A stretch of DNA of 64,000 bases from Streptomyces sp. NBC_00525 (GTDB lineage: Bacteria > Actinomycetota > Actinomycetes > Streptomycetales > Streptomycetaceae): assembly GCF_036346595.1 (NCBI RefSeq), contig NZ_CP107834.1, forward strand, positions 2,170,001-2,234,000. Direction: 5' to 3'. Position numbers and translations under genes: made by a program. Within the stretch, counting starts at the first letter, position 1, and each line of letters starts with the position of its first letter. Below the pieces are notes generated by a model. That model did not search any database. It was not told where the DNA came from and worked only from the letters and a program-made list of their open reading frames with translations. Below, in pieces: positions 46,235 through 54,509 of the stretch.

Positions 46235-46822
46235 TCACCGCGGTGCGCCGGTGGCCGACCAGTAGGGCGAGTGTTCGTGGGGAATCCGCTCCGGCTCTTC
46301 CGGCCCTCCGGGCTGACCTGGCGTCCCTGCCGGATAAGTCATCGCGGAGTCTTGCGCACACCCGAATCCGGCTTGGATGAAAATATTTCCGACATGGCCG
46401 ATATTAAGAATCATGGCCAGTCCGTCGGCAGACGTGGCTCGCATCTGCGGCATCCTCTTGGCGGAGCCGGGATCGACCTCGAAGTCCCCGGCTCCCTGCT
46501 TTTCCCACTGCCACTGCACCATCTTCAGAAACTCGTCACGCCGCTGCTCGGGGACCACAGTGAGAATGTTCCTGCTGCGCATAATGGTCGTCGTTCCGGT
46601 GGGCTCATTGAGGCCGGTGCTGCACGGCGACTCCATCGTCGCCCCCCGCACCCATTTCACCGGCGGCTGAATCGCCGCCATGGTGTTGTCGAGGATCTCC
46701 TCCGCCCGCTCCCCTGCCTGCTGCATGTCCATCTTGGACTCCTCCCTTTCCTTGCCGCCCCCACATGCGGTGAGCGCCGTGGCCAGAAGCACACACCCGA
46801 GCAGCCGCACCGGCCACCTCAC
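46235..46822 (-). CDS. Lipoprotein, tandem paralogue B (operon gene 4)
   Basis: A 195-residue lipoprotein from GTG 46822, overlapping the previous stop by GTGA. Lipobox LLATALTAC, mature part starting with charged EREESKMDMQQAGERA, then conserved blocks IQPPVKWVRGAT, ESPCSTGLNEPTGTTT, NILTVVPEQRRDEFLK, and a C-terminal RIPHEHSPYWSATGAPR. It is closely similar to the gene before it (including a shared stretch encoding the IQPPVKWVRG block that is identical in DNA), so it is a recent duplicate. Two internal cysteines probably pair. Family function is unknown. Confidence 0.85.
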   Translation of the reverse strand: MRWPVRLLGCVLLATALTACGGGKEREESKMDMQQAGERAEEILDNTMAAIQPPVKWVRGATMESPCSTGLNEPTGTTTIMRSRNILTVVPEQRRDEFLKMVQWQWEKQGAGDFEVDPGSAKRMPQMRATSADGLAMILNIGHVGNIFIQAGFGCAQDSAMTYPAGTPGQPGGPEEPERIPHEHSPYWSATGAPR

Positions 46823-47400
46823 GAGGCGGTGGCGGACCAGTAAGCGGAGTGTTCGTGAGGAATCCGCTCCACCTTTTTCGGCCCTCCAGGCCGGAAGGGC
46901 GTCCCCTTCGGATAGGTCATCTCGGAGTCCCGTACGCATCCGAAACCAGCATCGACAATGACATTTCCGATACTGCCGACGCCCAGGATCACGGTGAGTC
47001 CGTCAGCAGCCGTGGCCCGGATCTGCGGCATCCTCTCGTCGTGGTGGATGTCGAAGTCCCCGAAACCTTGACTCTCCAAGTACCGCTGGACCATCGCCAG
47101 CAGTTCACTGCGCCGGTGCGCGGATACCACAGTGAGGATGTTCCTGCCACGCATAACGGTCGTCGTCCCGGTCGGCTCGTTGAGCCCCGTACTGCACGGC
47201 GATTCCGATGTCGAGCCACGGACCCATTTCACCGGCGGCTGAATCGCCGCCATCACGCCATCGAGGGTTTCCTCGGCGCGCTGCCCCGCCTGCTGCATGT
47301 CCATCTTGGGCTCCTCCTGATCCTTCCCAACCTGGCAGGCGGTGAGGAACGCGGCCAGAAGCACACAGCCCAGCCTCCACACTAAACCCCTCACACTCAT
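46819..47400 (-). CDS. Lipoprotein, tandem paralogue A with a TTA codon (operon gene 3)
   Basis: A 193-residue lipoprotein (lipobox LLAAFLTAC) with the same blocks as its neighbour: MDMQQAGQRAEETLD, IQPPVKWVRGST, ESPCSTGLNEPTGTTT, GFGCVRDSEMTYPKG, IPHEHSAYWSAT. Codon 6 is TTA (47383-47385), one of only two in-frame TTA codons I found in the window, so translation should need the developmental tRNA bldA. ATG 47400 shares a base with the upstream stop (TGATG); GTG 47403 would be a 4-base overlap. Role unknown; position suggests an envelope partner of the DUF1023 protein. Confidence 0.85.
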   Translation of the reverse strand: MSVRGLVWRLGCVLLAAFLTACQVGKDQEEPKMDMQQAGQRAEETLDGVMAAIQPPVKWVRGSTSESPCSTGLNEPTGTTTVMRGRNILTVVSAHRRSELLAMVQRYLESQGFGDFDIHHDERMPQIRATAADGLTVILGVGSIGNVIVDAGFGCVRDSEMTYPKGTPFRPGGPKKVERIPHEHSAYWSATAS

Positions 47401-49106
47401 CACCTCGGTGCCGTGGTGATGATCGCTTCACCATGACCGGCCACGACGCTCGCGATGTTGTACAGAGAGCTGCCTCCGTCCTTCGGGTCGAAATAGATCG
47501 AGTGCGCTGGGGTGTTTCCGGTCACCAGCCCCCACATTCCAGTGTCCTCACCGGCGGCGACGCTGAAGTGGTGCCCTCCAAAGTGGTCGTCCGCCGGATC
47601 GGTGCCGAACCAATTGTGCTTTTCGCCCCCGTACTCCCTTCCCGGAGGTGTTGCCGTCAGATAGGTGACCTGATCGTTCTCCGCCGCACCGACGTAGACG
47701 TGGTCGGCGCCCACGCCGAGGTGCGCGGCCCGGTCGACGCCGGCACCCGGGCTGCCCACCAGGACCACGTCGTCGGCGGGAATTCCGCCGGGCAGCTGGG
47801 TGGCCTGGCCGACGGTCAGCGACCCGTACGAGTGGCCGATGGCTGTCACATGCGGCGCCCCGGATTCGTGCGTGGCATGGATACCGTTCAGGAAACTGTT
47901 GTAGGCCGGAGCACCGGCCTTGGCGTCTCCTTCACCCATGACATCGGTGGACGACCAGGTGAAGCCGTCCAGTTGGGGCGCGTCATAGCCCAGCCAGACG
48001 ATAGAGGCGGTGGTGGTATCCGGGTACCTATCGTTCGCCATGTCCGCCACGTTCCAGGCGCGCTCCACGTCCGACGAGGCGAAGTGCCCGCTCAGTTTCG
48101 TGTTCAGTCCCGGCACGTAGGCGGACACGTTCTGCGACGTGTCCGGGTTGCCGAAGGACACGATGGCGCGGCCGTTGCCCTCGTCGCCCAGGCCCAACAG
48201 ATACAGGGGGTACTCCCGTTCCACGCCGAGCTGCTGCTGGATCCCCTTCACCCCCTCGATCTTGTCCTTGAGCGCCGCCGCCTCGTCCCCCGAGGCCGCC
48301 GCGTACCGGGTCTCCAGGCTGTCCAGCAGGGTCGGCAGGTACAGGCGGTTGGCGTGGTCGCGGTCGGCCGCCGGGATGCCGTCGCGGTTGCCGAGCAGCT
48401 GCGGGTAGTCCTCGATCAGCTCGGTGCGGAGCGCCGGTGAGAGCGAGGCCCACCAGGACTGGACGGCGTCGGCCGGGGCCTTGGCATCTGGCATGCCGAG
48501 CCGGGTCAGCAGTTCGTTGTCGGCCCCGCTCGCCGTAGCCAGTTCCAGCAGACGGGCCGACCAGTCGCCCTTGGCGCACCGGTTGGCCGCGTCGGTGAAG
48601 ATCTTGATGCTCGCCGCGTACTCCTTGTCCGCCGCCTGCGCCCCGCGCCACGCCTCGGCGATCCGGTCGGCGTACTCCTGGGCGCGGGCCGCCTGGTCCC
48701 GGTGCATCATCCCGACGTCGCCCGGCGCCATGTGGGCGGTGTCGATGGTCGGAGCGGTGACCGAGCCGTCGTCGGCGACCTTGTAGCCGGCGCCCGACGC
48801 GTCGTCGAGGGCGGTCCTGAGCCGGACCTGCTGGAGGGCCAGTTCCTCACCGCAGGCACGTAACACGGTGCCGACGCCCGCCAGTTCCTCCTTGGCGATG
48901 TTCATGTACCAGCGAATCCGGCCGAGCCGTTCGGCGGCGGTCTCGGCGGTGAGTCCGCCCCACACCTTCTCCTCGACGAGAGGGCGGTGCAGGTAGGTGC
49001 CGAATTCGCCGGCCCGGGTGACGACCTTCTCCGCCAGCGCGTTCCAGGCGTCACCTGCGTCGGTCAGCAGGAAGGGCTCGGCGTCGCGGAGTTCCGGCAG
49101 GCGCAT
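47400..49106 (-). CDS. DUF1023-type alpha/beta hydrolase with helical ESX-like N-terminus (operon gene 2)
   Basis: A 568-residue protein. Residues 1-270 are almost entirely helical and include VWGGLTAETAAERLGRIRW, a WxG-like turn seen in type VII-associated proteins. The C-terminal half is the DUF1023 hydrolase: GYDAPQLDGFTWSS, nucleophile Ser426 in AIGHSYGSLTVGQA, VLVGSPGAGVDRAAHLG and later GGHHFSVAAG. No signal peptide or membrane helix. Codon 82 is TTA (48861-48863), implying bldA dependence. Gene 1 ends one base before its ATG, so the two are coupled. The substrate is unknown; lipid or ester cleavage is implied by the fold. Confidence 0.85.
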   Translation of the reverse strand: MRLPELRDAEPFLLTDAGDAWNALAEKVVTRAGEFGTYLHRPLVEEKVWGGLTAETAAERLGRIRWYMNIAKEELAGVGTVLRACGEELALQQVRLRTALDDASGAGYKVADDGSVTAPTIDTAHMAPGDVGMMHRDQAARAQEYADRIAEAWRGAQAADKEYAASIKIFTDAANRCAKGDWSARLLELATASGADNELLTRLGMPDAKAPADAVQSWWASLSPALRTELIEDYPQLLGNRDGIPAADRDHANRLYLPTLLDSLETRYAAASGDEAAALKDKIEGVKGIQQQLGVEREYPLYLLGLGDEGNGRAIVSFGNPDTSQNVSAYVPGLNTKLSGHFASSDVERAWNVADMANDRYPDTTTASIVWLGYDAPQLDGFTWSSTDVMGEGDAKAGAPAYNSFLNGIHATHESGAPHVTAIGHSYGSLTVGQATQLPGGIPADDVVLVGSPGAGVDRAAHLGVGADHVYVGAAENDQVTYLTATPPGREYGGEKHNWFGTDPADDHFGGHHFSVAAGEDTGMWGLVTGNTPAHSIYFDPKDGGSSLYNIASVVAGHGEAIITTAPR

Positions 49107-49107
49107 C

Positions 49108-49491
49108 TCAGTGCCCGCCGTTCACAGCGGGTGGGGAGTAGTACATGTCCGGTGGACTCATGCCCGGCGCGTACGGGCCGAGGAACGCGTCCCGGCGCTG
49201 CCGGTCGTCCTGGGCGAAGGCGTTGTTCGAGTCGCGGACCGCTTCTCCGGCGCCCCCCACCAGGTCCGCCAGCGCGCGCAGTGCCTTCGTCCACGCGTCC
49301 AGGCACTCGTCCAGCGCGTGCGCGGAGTCGAATCCCGTGAGCCCGGCCACTGCCGCGTCCGTCGGTTCGAATAGGCTCTTGGTGTCGCCGGGTATGTCCT
49401 CGGCGACCTTGCCGGCGGCGGCTGCCGCCTTCCCCACCTGGTGCGGGTCGATCCAGAGCCCTTGTGTGCCGCCGTCGATCGGCGTGGTCAT
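49108..49491 (-). CDS. EspC/WXG100-like small helical protein (operon gene 1)
   Basis: A 127-residue protein beginning MTTPIDGGTQGLWIDPHQVG. The pattern LWIDPHQVGKAAAAAGKVAEDI followed by two long helices (LDECLDAWTKALRALADLVGGAGEAV) resembles EspC-type ESX/type VII substrates, which travel as helical hairpins. The tail is Pro/Tyr-rich (GMSPPDMYYSPPAV). There is no signal peptide. It is the first gene of a four-gene operon and is probably a partner or chaperone for the DUF1023 protein. GGGGGAAG precedes ATG 49491. Confidence 0.75.
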   Translation of the reverse strand: MTTPIDGGTQGLWIDPHQVGKAAAAAGKVAEDIPGDTKSLFEPTDAAVAGLTGFDSAHALDECLDAWTKALRALADLVGGAGEAVRDSNNAFAQDDRQRRDAFLGPYAPGMSPPDMYYSPPAVNGGH

Positions 49492-49524
49492 GCTTCCCCC
49501 CTCGGCCGCAGATGCGCCACACGC

Positions 49525-49590
49525 TAACGCCCGGTGGGGTGGGGGGACTTGAGTACGCGTACTCAAGTCCCCCCACCCCACCGGGCGTTA
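49525..49590. terminator. Perfect 66-bp palindrome between the xanthine dehydrogenase-like operon and the EspC operon
   Basis: From TAACGCCCGG to CCGGGCGTTA each 33-base arm is an exact complement of the other, centred on TACGCGTA with no spacer. It starts 16 bp after the stop of the upstream operon on the minus strand, so a very stable terminator is the simplest reading. It also lies 34 bp before the EspC-like gene, so it may shape that gene's promoter region. Confidence 0.85.
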
Positions 49591-49606
49591 CGGGGAGGCC
49601 CCGCGG

Positions 49607-51943
49607 TCAGCCCTGCGAGGTGACGACCGCGGCCTGGGGGCGGATCGGGAGGCGGTTGACCGGGCGGCCCGTCGCCGCGCGGACCGCCGACGCCACGGCG
49701 GCCGGGGAGGTCACGACCGGCACCGCCGACGCGGGCTTCGCGCCGAACGGCGCCACCACGTCCCGCTCCTCGATCAGCTTCACGATGCGGATCTCCGGCG
49801 CGTCCAGCGTCGTCGGCAGCGCGTAGCCGGTCAGGTCCGGGTGGCGGACGAGGCCGCGGGCGGTGCGCAGGTTCTCGGTGAGGGCGGCGCCGATGCCCTG
49901 GGTGACGCCCGCCTCGATACGGGTCGCCAGCTGGGCCGGGTTGAGGACCCGGCCGACGTCCTGGGCGACCGCCATCTCGACCACGCGTACCGAGCCCAGC
50001 TCGATGTCCACGTCCACCACGGCGCGGATCGCGCAGAAGGCCATGCCCACGAAGGCGTCGCCCTGCCCGGACTCGTCGAGCGGCTCGGTGGGGTGCGGGC
50101 GGCACTGCGCGGTGGCCCACAGCTCCTTGCCGTCCAGCGCCTCCGACACCGTCGTGGAGAGCACCCCGTCGTACGAGGTGATCTTGCCGTCGGCGATCTG
50201 GAGCAGCTCCGTGGACATGCCGAACTTGTGGGCCAGCGGCTGGAGGAGCTGGGTGCGGACCATCTTGGCGGCGCGTTCGACGGCGCCGGCCGAGACCCAG
50301 GTGTGGCGGCCGTGGGTGGCCGCGCCGGCCGGTGGCTGGTCGGTGTCCACGGCGGCGACGTGCACCTCCTCGACGCCCAGGGTCTCCTGGACCACCTGGC
50401 GGGCCAGCGTGGAGAAGCCCTGGCCCGTCTCGACGGCCGCGCAGATGACCGTGGCGACCGAGTCGTGGACCCGGACCGTGGCCGTGGACACCTCGTCGGC
50501 GCCCTCCGCGCCGAGCATGTGGACCATGCCCAGCGCGTATCCGACGCCGCGCCGCACCGCGCCCGGCTCCCCCGCGCCCTCCGGCCCGCCCGGCAGCAGC
50601 CAGTCGTCCTCCGGGGCGTCCTTGGGCAGCGCGGGCAGCGGGAAGTCCCGTACGGCGGTGAGCAGTTCGGCGACCGGGGCGGGGCAGGTCACCGTCTGGC
50701 CGGTGGGCAGGATGTCCCCGGTGGCCAGGACGTTGCGCATGCGCAGATCGGCCGGGTCGACGCCCAGCTTGGCCGCCAGCTTGTCCATCTGGCCCTCGTA
50801 GGCCGCGCACACCTGCATCGCGCCCTCGCCCCGGACATGGCCGGACGGCGGGTTGTTCGTCCGTACCGCCCAGCCCTCGATGAAGGCGTGCGGGACGACG
50901 TACGGGCCGCAGGCGAAGGCCACCGCGGCGGCCAGCGACTCCGAGGAGTCGTCCGCGTACGCCCCGGCGTCCAGCAGGATCTGCGCCTCCACCTTGACCA
51001 GCCGGCCCTCGGCGTCCGCGTGGTGGCGGTAGCGCAGCAGCGTGGGGTGGCGGTGGGCGTGGCCGAGGAAGGACTCCTCGCGGGTGGCGGCGAGCTTCAC
51101 CGGGCAGCCGGTGCGCAGGGCCAGCAGCCCCAGCGGCAGCTGGAAGCCGGGGTCCTCGCGGTCGCCGGTGGCGCCGGGCACGCCGGTGACGACGACCTTG
51201 ACCCGCTCGGGTTCCAGGCCGAAGCAGGCGGCGGCCAGGTCGCGGTCGGTGTGCGGGTCCGTGGAGGCGGTGTACAGCTCGACCCCGCCGTCCGGCCGGG
51301 GCACGGCGAGGCCGGCCTCGGCGCCGATCGGGGCCGGGTCCTGGCGGCCGATGCGGTACAGCCCCTCCACGACGACCTCGCCGGTGGCCTCCGGGTCGCC
51401 GTAGCGCAGCGGGATGTGGCGTACGAGGTTGCCGTCGGGGTGCAGCGGCTCGGCCGCGAACGCCTTCTCCGGGTCGGTGACGGCCTCCAGCACCTCGTAC
51501 TCGACGGCGATGGCGGCGGCGGCCAGCCGGGCCGTGTCCGGGTGGTCGGCGGCGACGGCCGCGATCGGCTCGCCGTGGTGGCGGACCAGGTCGGCGGCGA
51601 ACACCGGCCGGTCCACGACCTTGCGGCCGTACAGTGCCTCGCCCGGCACGTCCTCATGGGTGACGACCGCCCGTACGCCGGGCATCGCGGCGGCCGCCGA
51701 GGTGTCGATGGACAGGATGCGGGCGTGCGCGTGCGGGGAGCGCAGGACGGCCGCCCAGAGCAGACCCTCGGCCCACAGGTCGGCGGCGTACGGGAAGGTG
51801 CCCTCGGTCTTGGCGCGGGTGTCCGCGGCCGGCAGCGAGGCGCCGATGCCCAGCCGGGGCCGCTCGGCCTCCGCCGCGCCGGGACCGGCCGGCGACGGAA
51901 TGGTGATCGTCGTGGGGGTGGCGCCCGCCGCGTCGTTGCTCAC
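49607..51943 (-). CDS. Molybdenum hydroxylase large subunit (xanthine dehydrogenase/aldehyde oxidase family)
   Basis: A 778-residue molybdopterin subunit. The ald_xan_dh_C fold starts at about residue 40 (AADTRAKTEGTFPYAADLWAEG, LRSPHAHARILSID), followed by the Moco-binding half with FQLPLGLLALRTGCPVKLAATREESF, NNPPSGHVRGEGAMQ, AVETGQGFSTLARQ, and a late MAVAQDVGRVLNPAQ..GVTQGIGAA block. It hydroxylates a heterocycle or aldehyde with water as oxygen donor. Third gene of a cluster (FAD subunit, 2Fe-2S subunit, this one), with GTGA overlaps throughout. The substrate, purine or otherwise, is unclear. Confidence 0.9.
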   Translation of the reverse strand: MSNDAAGATPTTITIPSPAGPGAAEAERPRLGIGASLPAADTRAKTEGTFPYAADLWAEGLLWAAVLRSPHAHARILSIDTSAAAAMPGVRAVVTHEDVPGEALYGRKVVDRPVFAADLVRHHGEPIAAVAADHPDTARLAAAAIAVEYEVLEAVTDPEKAFAAEPLHPDGNLVRHIPLRYGDPEATGEVVVEGLYRIGRQDPAPIGAEAGLAVPRPDGGVELYTASTDPHTDRDLAAACFGLEPERVKVVVTGVPGATGDREDPGFQLPLGLLALRTGCPVKLAATREESFLGHAHRHPTLLRYRHHADAEGRLVKVEAQILLDAGAYADDSSESLAAAVAFACGPYVVPHAFIEGWAVRTNNPPSGHVRGEGAMQVCAAYEGQMDKLAAKLGVDPADLRMRNVLATGDILPTGQTVTCPAPVAELLTAVRDFPLPALPKDAPEDDWLLPGGPEGAGEPGAVRRGVGYALGMVHMLGAEGADEVSTATVRVHDSVATVICAAVETGQGFSTLARQVVQETLGVEEVHVAAVDTDQPPAGAATHGRHTWVSAGAVERAAKMVRTQLLQPLAHKFGMSTELLQIADGKITSYDGVLSTTVSEALDGKELWATAQCRPHPTEPLDESGQGDAFVGMAFCAIRAVVDVDIELGSVRVVEMAVAQDVGRVLNPAQLATRIEAGVTQGIGAALTENLRTARGLVRHPDLTGYALPTTLDAPEIRIVKLIEERDVVAPFGAKPASAVPVVTSPAAVASAVRAATGRPVNRLPIRPQAAVVTSQG

Positions 51944-53313
51944 GCCATGCCTCCGTCCTGCTGGTGGACCGCCTGATGGGGAATGCGGGCCTCTTCGTGC
52001 TCCGCCGCCGCGGCCTCGGCGGCGGCCTCGCGGCCCGCGATGACCTCGTTGACCGCCTCCAGGACGCCCCGGTAGCCGGAGCAGCGGCAGAGGTTGCCGC
52101 AGAGCGCCCGGCGGGTCTCCAGCTCGCTGGGGCGGTGGTTGCCCTCCAGGAGGTCGTGCACGGTCATCGCCATGCCGGGGATGCAGAAGCCGCACTGGAC
52201 GGCGCCCCGGTCGGCGAGCGCCCGCTGCACGTCGGAGGGCTCCCCGTCGACGGCCAGGCCCTCGACCGTGCGGACCTCGCTGCCGGCGGTGGTGGCGGCG
52301 GGGACCAGGCAGGACGCGACGAGCCGCCCGTCCACCTGGACGTTGCACGCCCCGCACTCGCCCTGCGAGCAGCCGTCCTTGGCCCCGGCGAGCCCGAGGC
52401 GCTCGCGCAGCACGTAGAGCAGCGACTCGCCGATCCAGGCGTCCGCGACGGGCCGGTCCGCGCCGTTGACGTGCAGCACGTAGGAGACGGCGGGATGCTC
52501 GGTGGCGCCGGGCAGGACGGGGCCGGGGGCGGCCGTTCCGGGGTCCGGCGCGGGGCCGGCCGTGCCGGCGTCGTCCGCGGCTTCCGGTTCCGCCGCTTCC
52601 GCGCCGAGGGCGTCGGTGCCGGGGGCTTCGGTGCCGGGGGCTTCGGTGCCGGGGGCCGGGGTAGGGGCCGGGTCCGCTTCGGCCGGGACGGGGGCGGGCT
52701 CCTCGTGGGCCGCTTCCGCGTCGGGCGCCTGTTCGTGGACCGGGTCCGGGTGGGGCTGCTCGTCGGGACCGGGCGCCGCCTCCGCCTCGGGAGCGCTCTC
52801 GGCGTGGGGCTCCTGGGCCGGGACCGCCCACGGGGCCGGGGCGCCGCCCGGCAGGGTGGCCGGGCGGTCGGCGTACCAGTCGGCGGCCGGCGGGGCCGTG
52901 TACAGCTCGCCGGAGTCGTCGGAGAGGCCGGTCTCCGCGGTGGGCCAGGCCGTCGAGATGTCCTGGCCGGCCGTGCTCGCGTCGGCCGGGTACGGCTCCT
53001 GGTAGCCGTAGCCGGTCTGCTGGTTGGGGTCCGGCCAGTGCACCGCGTCCGGGGCGGACGGCTCGGGCTGCGGGGCGGCGGGCTGGACGGGCGGCTGGAC
53101 GGCCCAGTTGCCGGTGGCCGCCGGGTCCAGACCGGCCGCCGGGGTCAGCGGCAGGATCATCGGCGGGACGTAGCCGTGACCGGGCGCGGCCAGCGGAATG
53201 TCCGCCAGGTCCTCCGGCGGCAGCTGGACGAAGGCCGTCGCGTCGCCGTCGTAGTCGCCCTGCGGGGTCGGCTGCCAGCCGCCCGGCTGCTCGGCGGGGT
53301 TCTCCTTGCTCAC
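51940..53313 (-). CDS. Molybdenum hydroxylase 2Fe-2S subunit with a ~275-residue disordered N-terminus
   Basis: A 457-residue protein. The last 180 residues are a standard small subunit: plant-type 2Fe-2S motif DGCSQGECGAC with a further Cys in ASC, then the second cluster cysteines QCGFC and CGNLCRCSGY. The first 275 residues are Pro/Ala/Glu-rich and contain the tandem PGTEAPGTEAPGT stretch; no known domain is there. Ordinary small subunits are 150-170 residues, so this is a large extension. It shares GTGA overlaps with both neighbours, so the start at GTG 53313 is fixed by context. Confidence 0.9.
   Translation of the reverse strand: MSKENPAEQPGGWQPTPQGDYDGDATAFVQLPPEDLADIPLAAPGHGYVPPMILPLTPAAGLDPAATGNWAVQPPVQPAAPQPEPSAPDAVHWPDPNQQTGYGYQEPYPADASTAGQDISTAWPTAETGLSDDSGELYTAPPAADWYADRPATLPGGAPAPWAVPAQEPHAESAPEAEAAPGPDEQPHPDPVHEQAPDAEAAHEEPAPVPAEADPAPTPAPGTEAPGTEAPGTDALGAEAAEPEAADDAGTAGPAPDPGTAAPGPVLPGATEHPAVSYVLHVNGADRPVADAWIGESLLYVLRERLGLAGAKDGCSQGECGACNVQVDGRLVASCLVPAATTAGSEVRTVEGLAVDGEPSDVQRALADRGAVQCGFCIPGMAMTVHDLLEGNHRPSELETRRALCGNLCRCSGYRGVLEAVNEVIAGREAAAEAAAAEHEEARIPHQAVHQQDGGMA
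52614..52655. repeat. 15-bp tandem repeat in the 2Fe-2S subunit gene
   Basis: CGGTGCCGGGGGCTT is repeated two full times plus a partial third copy, encoding the PGTEA repeats of the disordered extension. It is a length-variable site candidate. Confidence 0.75.
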
Positions 53314-54206
53314 GACAGTGCCCTCCCCAGCGCGCGTCGGGCCAGTGCGGCGACGGTGCGCCGCAGATGCAGTACGGCGGGGGGCAGCGGTGGTGCCTGG
53401 CCCCCGTCGGCGGGTGGTTCCTGGTCCGGGATGCAGGCGGCGGCGACGTACTCGCCGAAGGCGGCCAGCGCGTCCGGCGCGAGGCCGCGCGCCCCGTCCC
53501 AGTCGATCAGCGAGGCGATCCAGCGCTCGGCCTCCAGCGGGCGCAGCGGCATCGGCGCGATGGCGCCGACCGCGCAGCGCACTCCGCGCCTGGCCGGGTC
53601 GAGGACGATCGCGACGGAGGCGGTGGCGCGGCCGGGCCCGGTGCGCCCGGTGGCCTTGAGGAAGACCTGCGGGGCGTGCAGCAGCGGTACGCGAACGAAG
53701 CCGATCAGCTCGGCGGGCTCCAGCATCTCGCGGCCGGCCAGCAGATGGGAGACGGGGATCTCGCGGCGGGCGCCGCCGGGGCCCGCGATGACGAGTTCGG
53801 CCTCCAGCGCGGCGAGCACCGGCAGCGCGTCCCCGGTGGGGGCGGCGGTCGCGATGTTGCCGCCGAGCGTGCCGGCGTTGCGGATCTGCGGGGGGCCCGC
53901 CGCGCGGGCGGCGGCGGCGAGCGCGGGGATGAGGGCCGCGAAGTCGGGCCGCCCCATGCGCGCGTGGGTCAGGCCGGCGCCCAGCAGGGCGTGTCCGTCC
54001 TGGTAGTGCCAGCCGCGCAGTTCGCTGATCCGGCCGAGCCCGACGAGGCCGGAGGGGCGCAGGAGCCCCTTGTTGACGGCCGACATCAGGTCCGTGCCGC
54101 CTGCCACGGGGACGGCGGCCGGCATGGCGCCGAGTGCCGCCACCGCCTCGTCCAGCGAGGCAGGCAGCGTCACGGACTGCGTCGCCTGCGGTGCGTGCGT
54201 GGTCAA
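53310..54206 (-). CDS. Molybdenum hydroxylase FAD subunit
   Basis: A 298-residue medium subunit with the FAD-binding sequences VPVAGGTDLMSAVNKGLL and AGPPQIRNAGTLGGNIATAAPTGD, then the CO_deh_flav_C part (FLKATGRTGPGRATASVAIVL). It passes electrons from the iron-sulfur subunit to NAD+ or another acceptor. First gene of the cluster. TTG 54206 is proposed (AAGGGG upstream, LTTHAPQATQ); the in-frame ATG at 54296 would add residues that do not look like the family, so the start is moderately certain. Confidence 0.85.
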   Translation of the reverse strand: MTTHAPQATQSVTLPASLDEAVAALGAMPAAVPVAGGTDLMSAVNKGLLRPSGLVGLGRISELRGWHYQDGHALLGAGLTHARMGRPDFAALIPALAAAARAAGPPQIRNAGTLGGNIATAAPTGDALPVLAALEAELVIAGPGGARREIPVSHLLAGREMLEPAELIGFVRVPLLHAPQVFLKATGRTGPGRATASVAIVLDPARRGVRCAVGAIAPMPLRPLEAERWIASLIDWDGARGLAPDALAAFGEYVAAACIPDQEPPADGGQAPPLPPAVLHLRRTVAALARRALGRALS

Positions 54207-54451
54207 CCCAGCTGCCCCTTCCCGGTGTCCCGGCGCTCCCGCCTGTTTCGCCGTACGGTACGTGCTCGAAGCCCGGACGTGGCAACTCTGGCACATCTTC
54301 GGACCGGCCCGACGCGCAGGTCCGCGAAGGGAGTGTCCGCCCGACGTCAGGGTAATGGTCCCGGTTTGGCGCCTGTTCGGCCCCGAGGACCCTTTATCGG
54401 CGTTCTGTGGGCCCGTACGGCTTTCGCCCCTGCGGGGGACGCCCCGGAAAC

Positions 54452-54492
54452 ACCGCCGCCACCGCGGTCGCGGGGACCGTGGTGGCGGCGGT
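54452..54492 (-). terminator. Terminator after the GH20 gene
   Basis: An 18-bp stem ACCGCCGCCACCGCGGTC / GACCGTGGTGGCGGCGGT with one G-U pair and a 5-base loop, 18 bp beyond the hexosaminidase stop. The rest of the 303-bp gap to the FAD subunit start (54207-54509) shows no ORF and should hold the promoter of the molybdenum hydroxylase operon. Confidence 0.78.
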
Positions 54493-54509
54493 ACGGGCCG
54501 GTGCCCGGG

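Noticed and set aside
49841..51976. A 711-codon plus-strand frame opposite the molybdenum hydroxylase
   Set aside because: Shadow of a well-supported gene, no recognisable domain.
49607..52831. N-terminal extension of the molybdenum hydroxylase large subunit
   Set aside because: The added 296 residues are the small-subunit gene read out of frame; GTG 51943 overlaps the small-subunit stop as expected.
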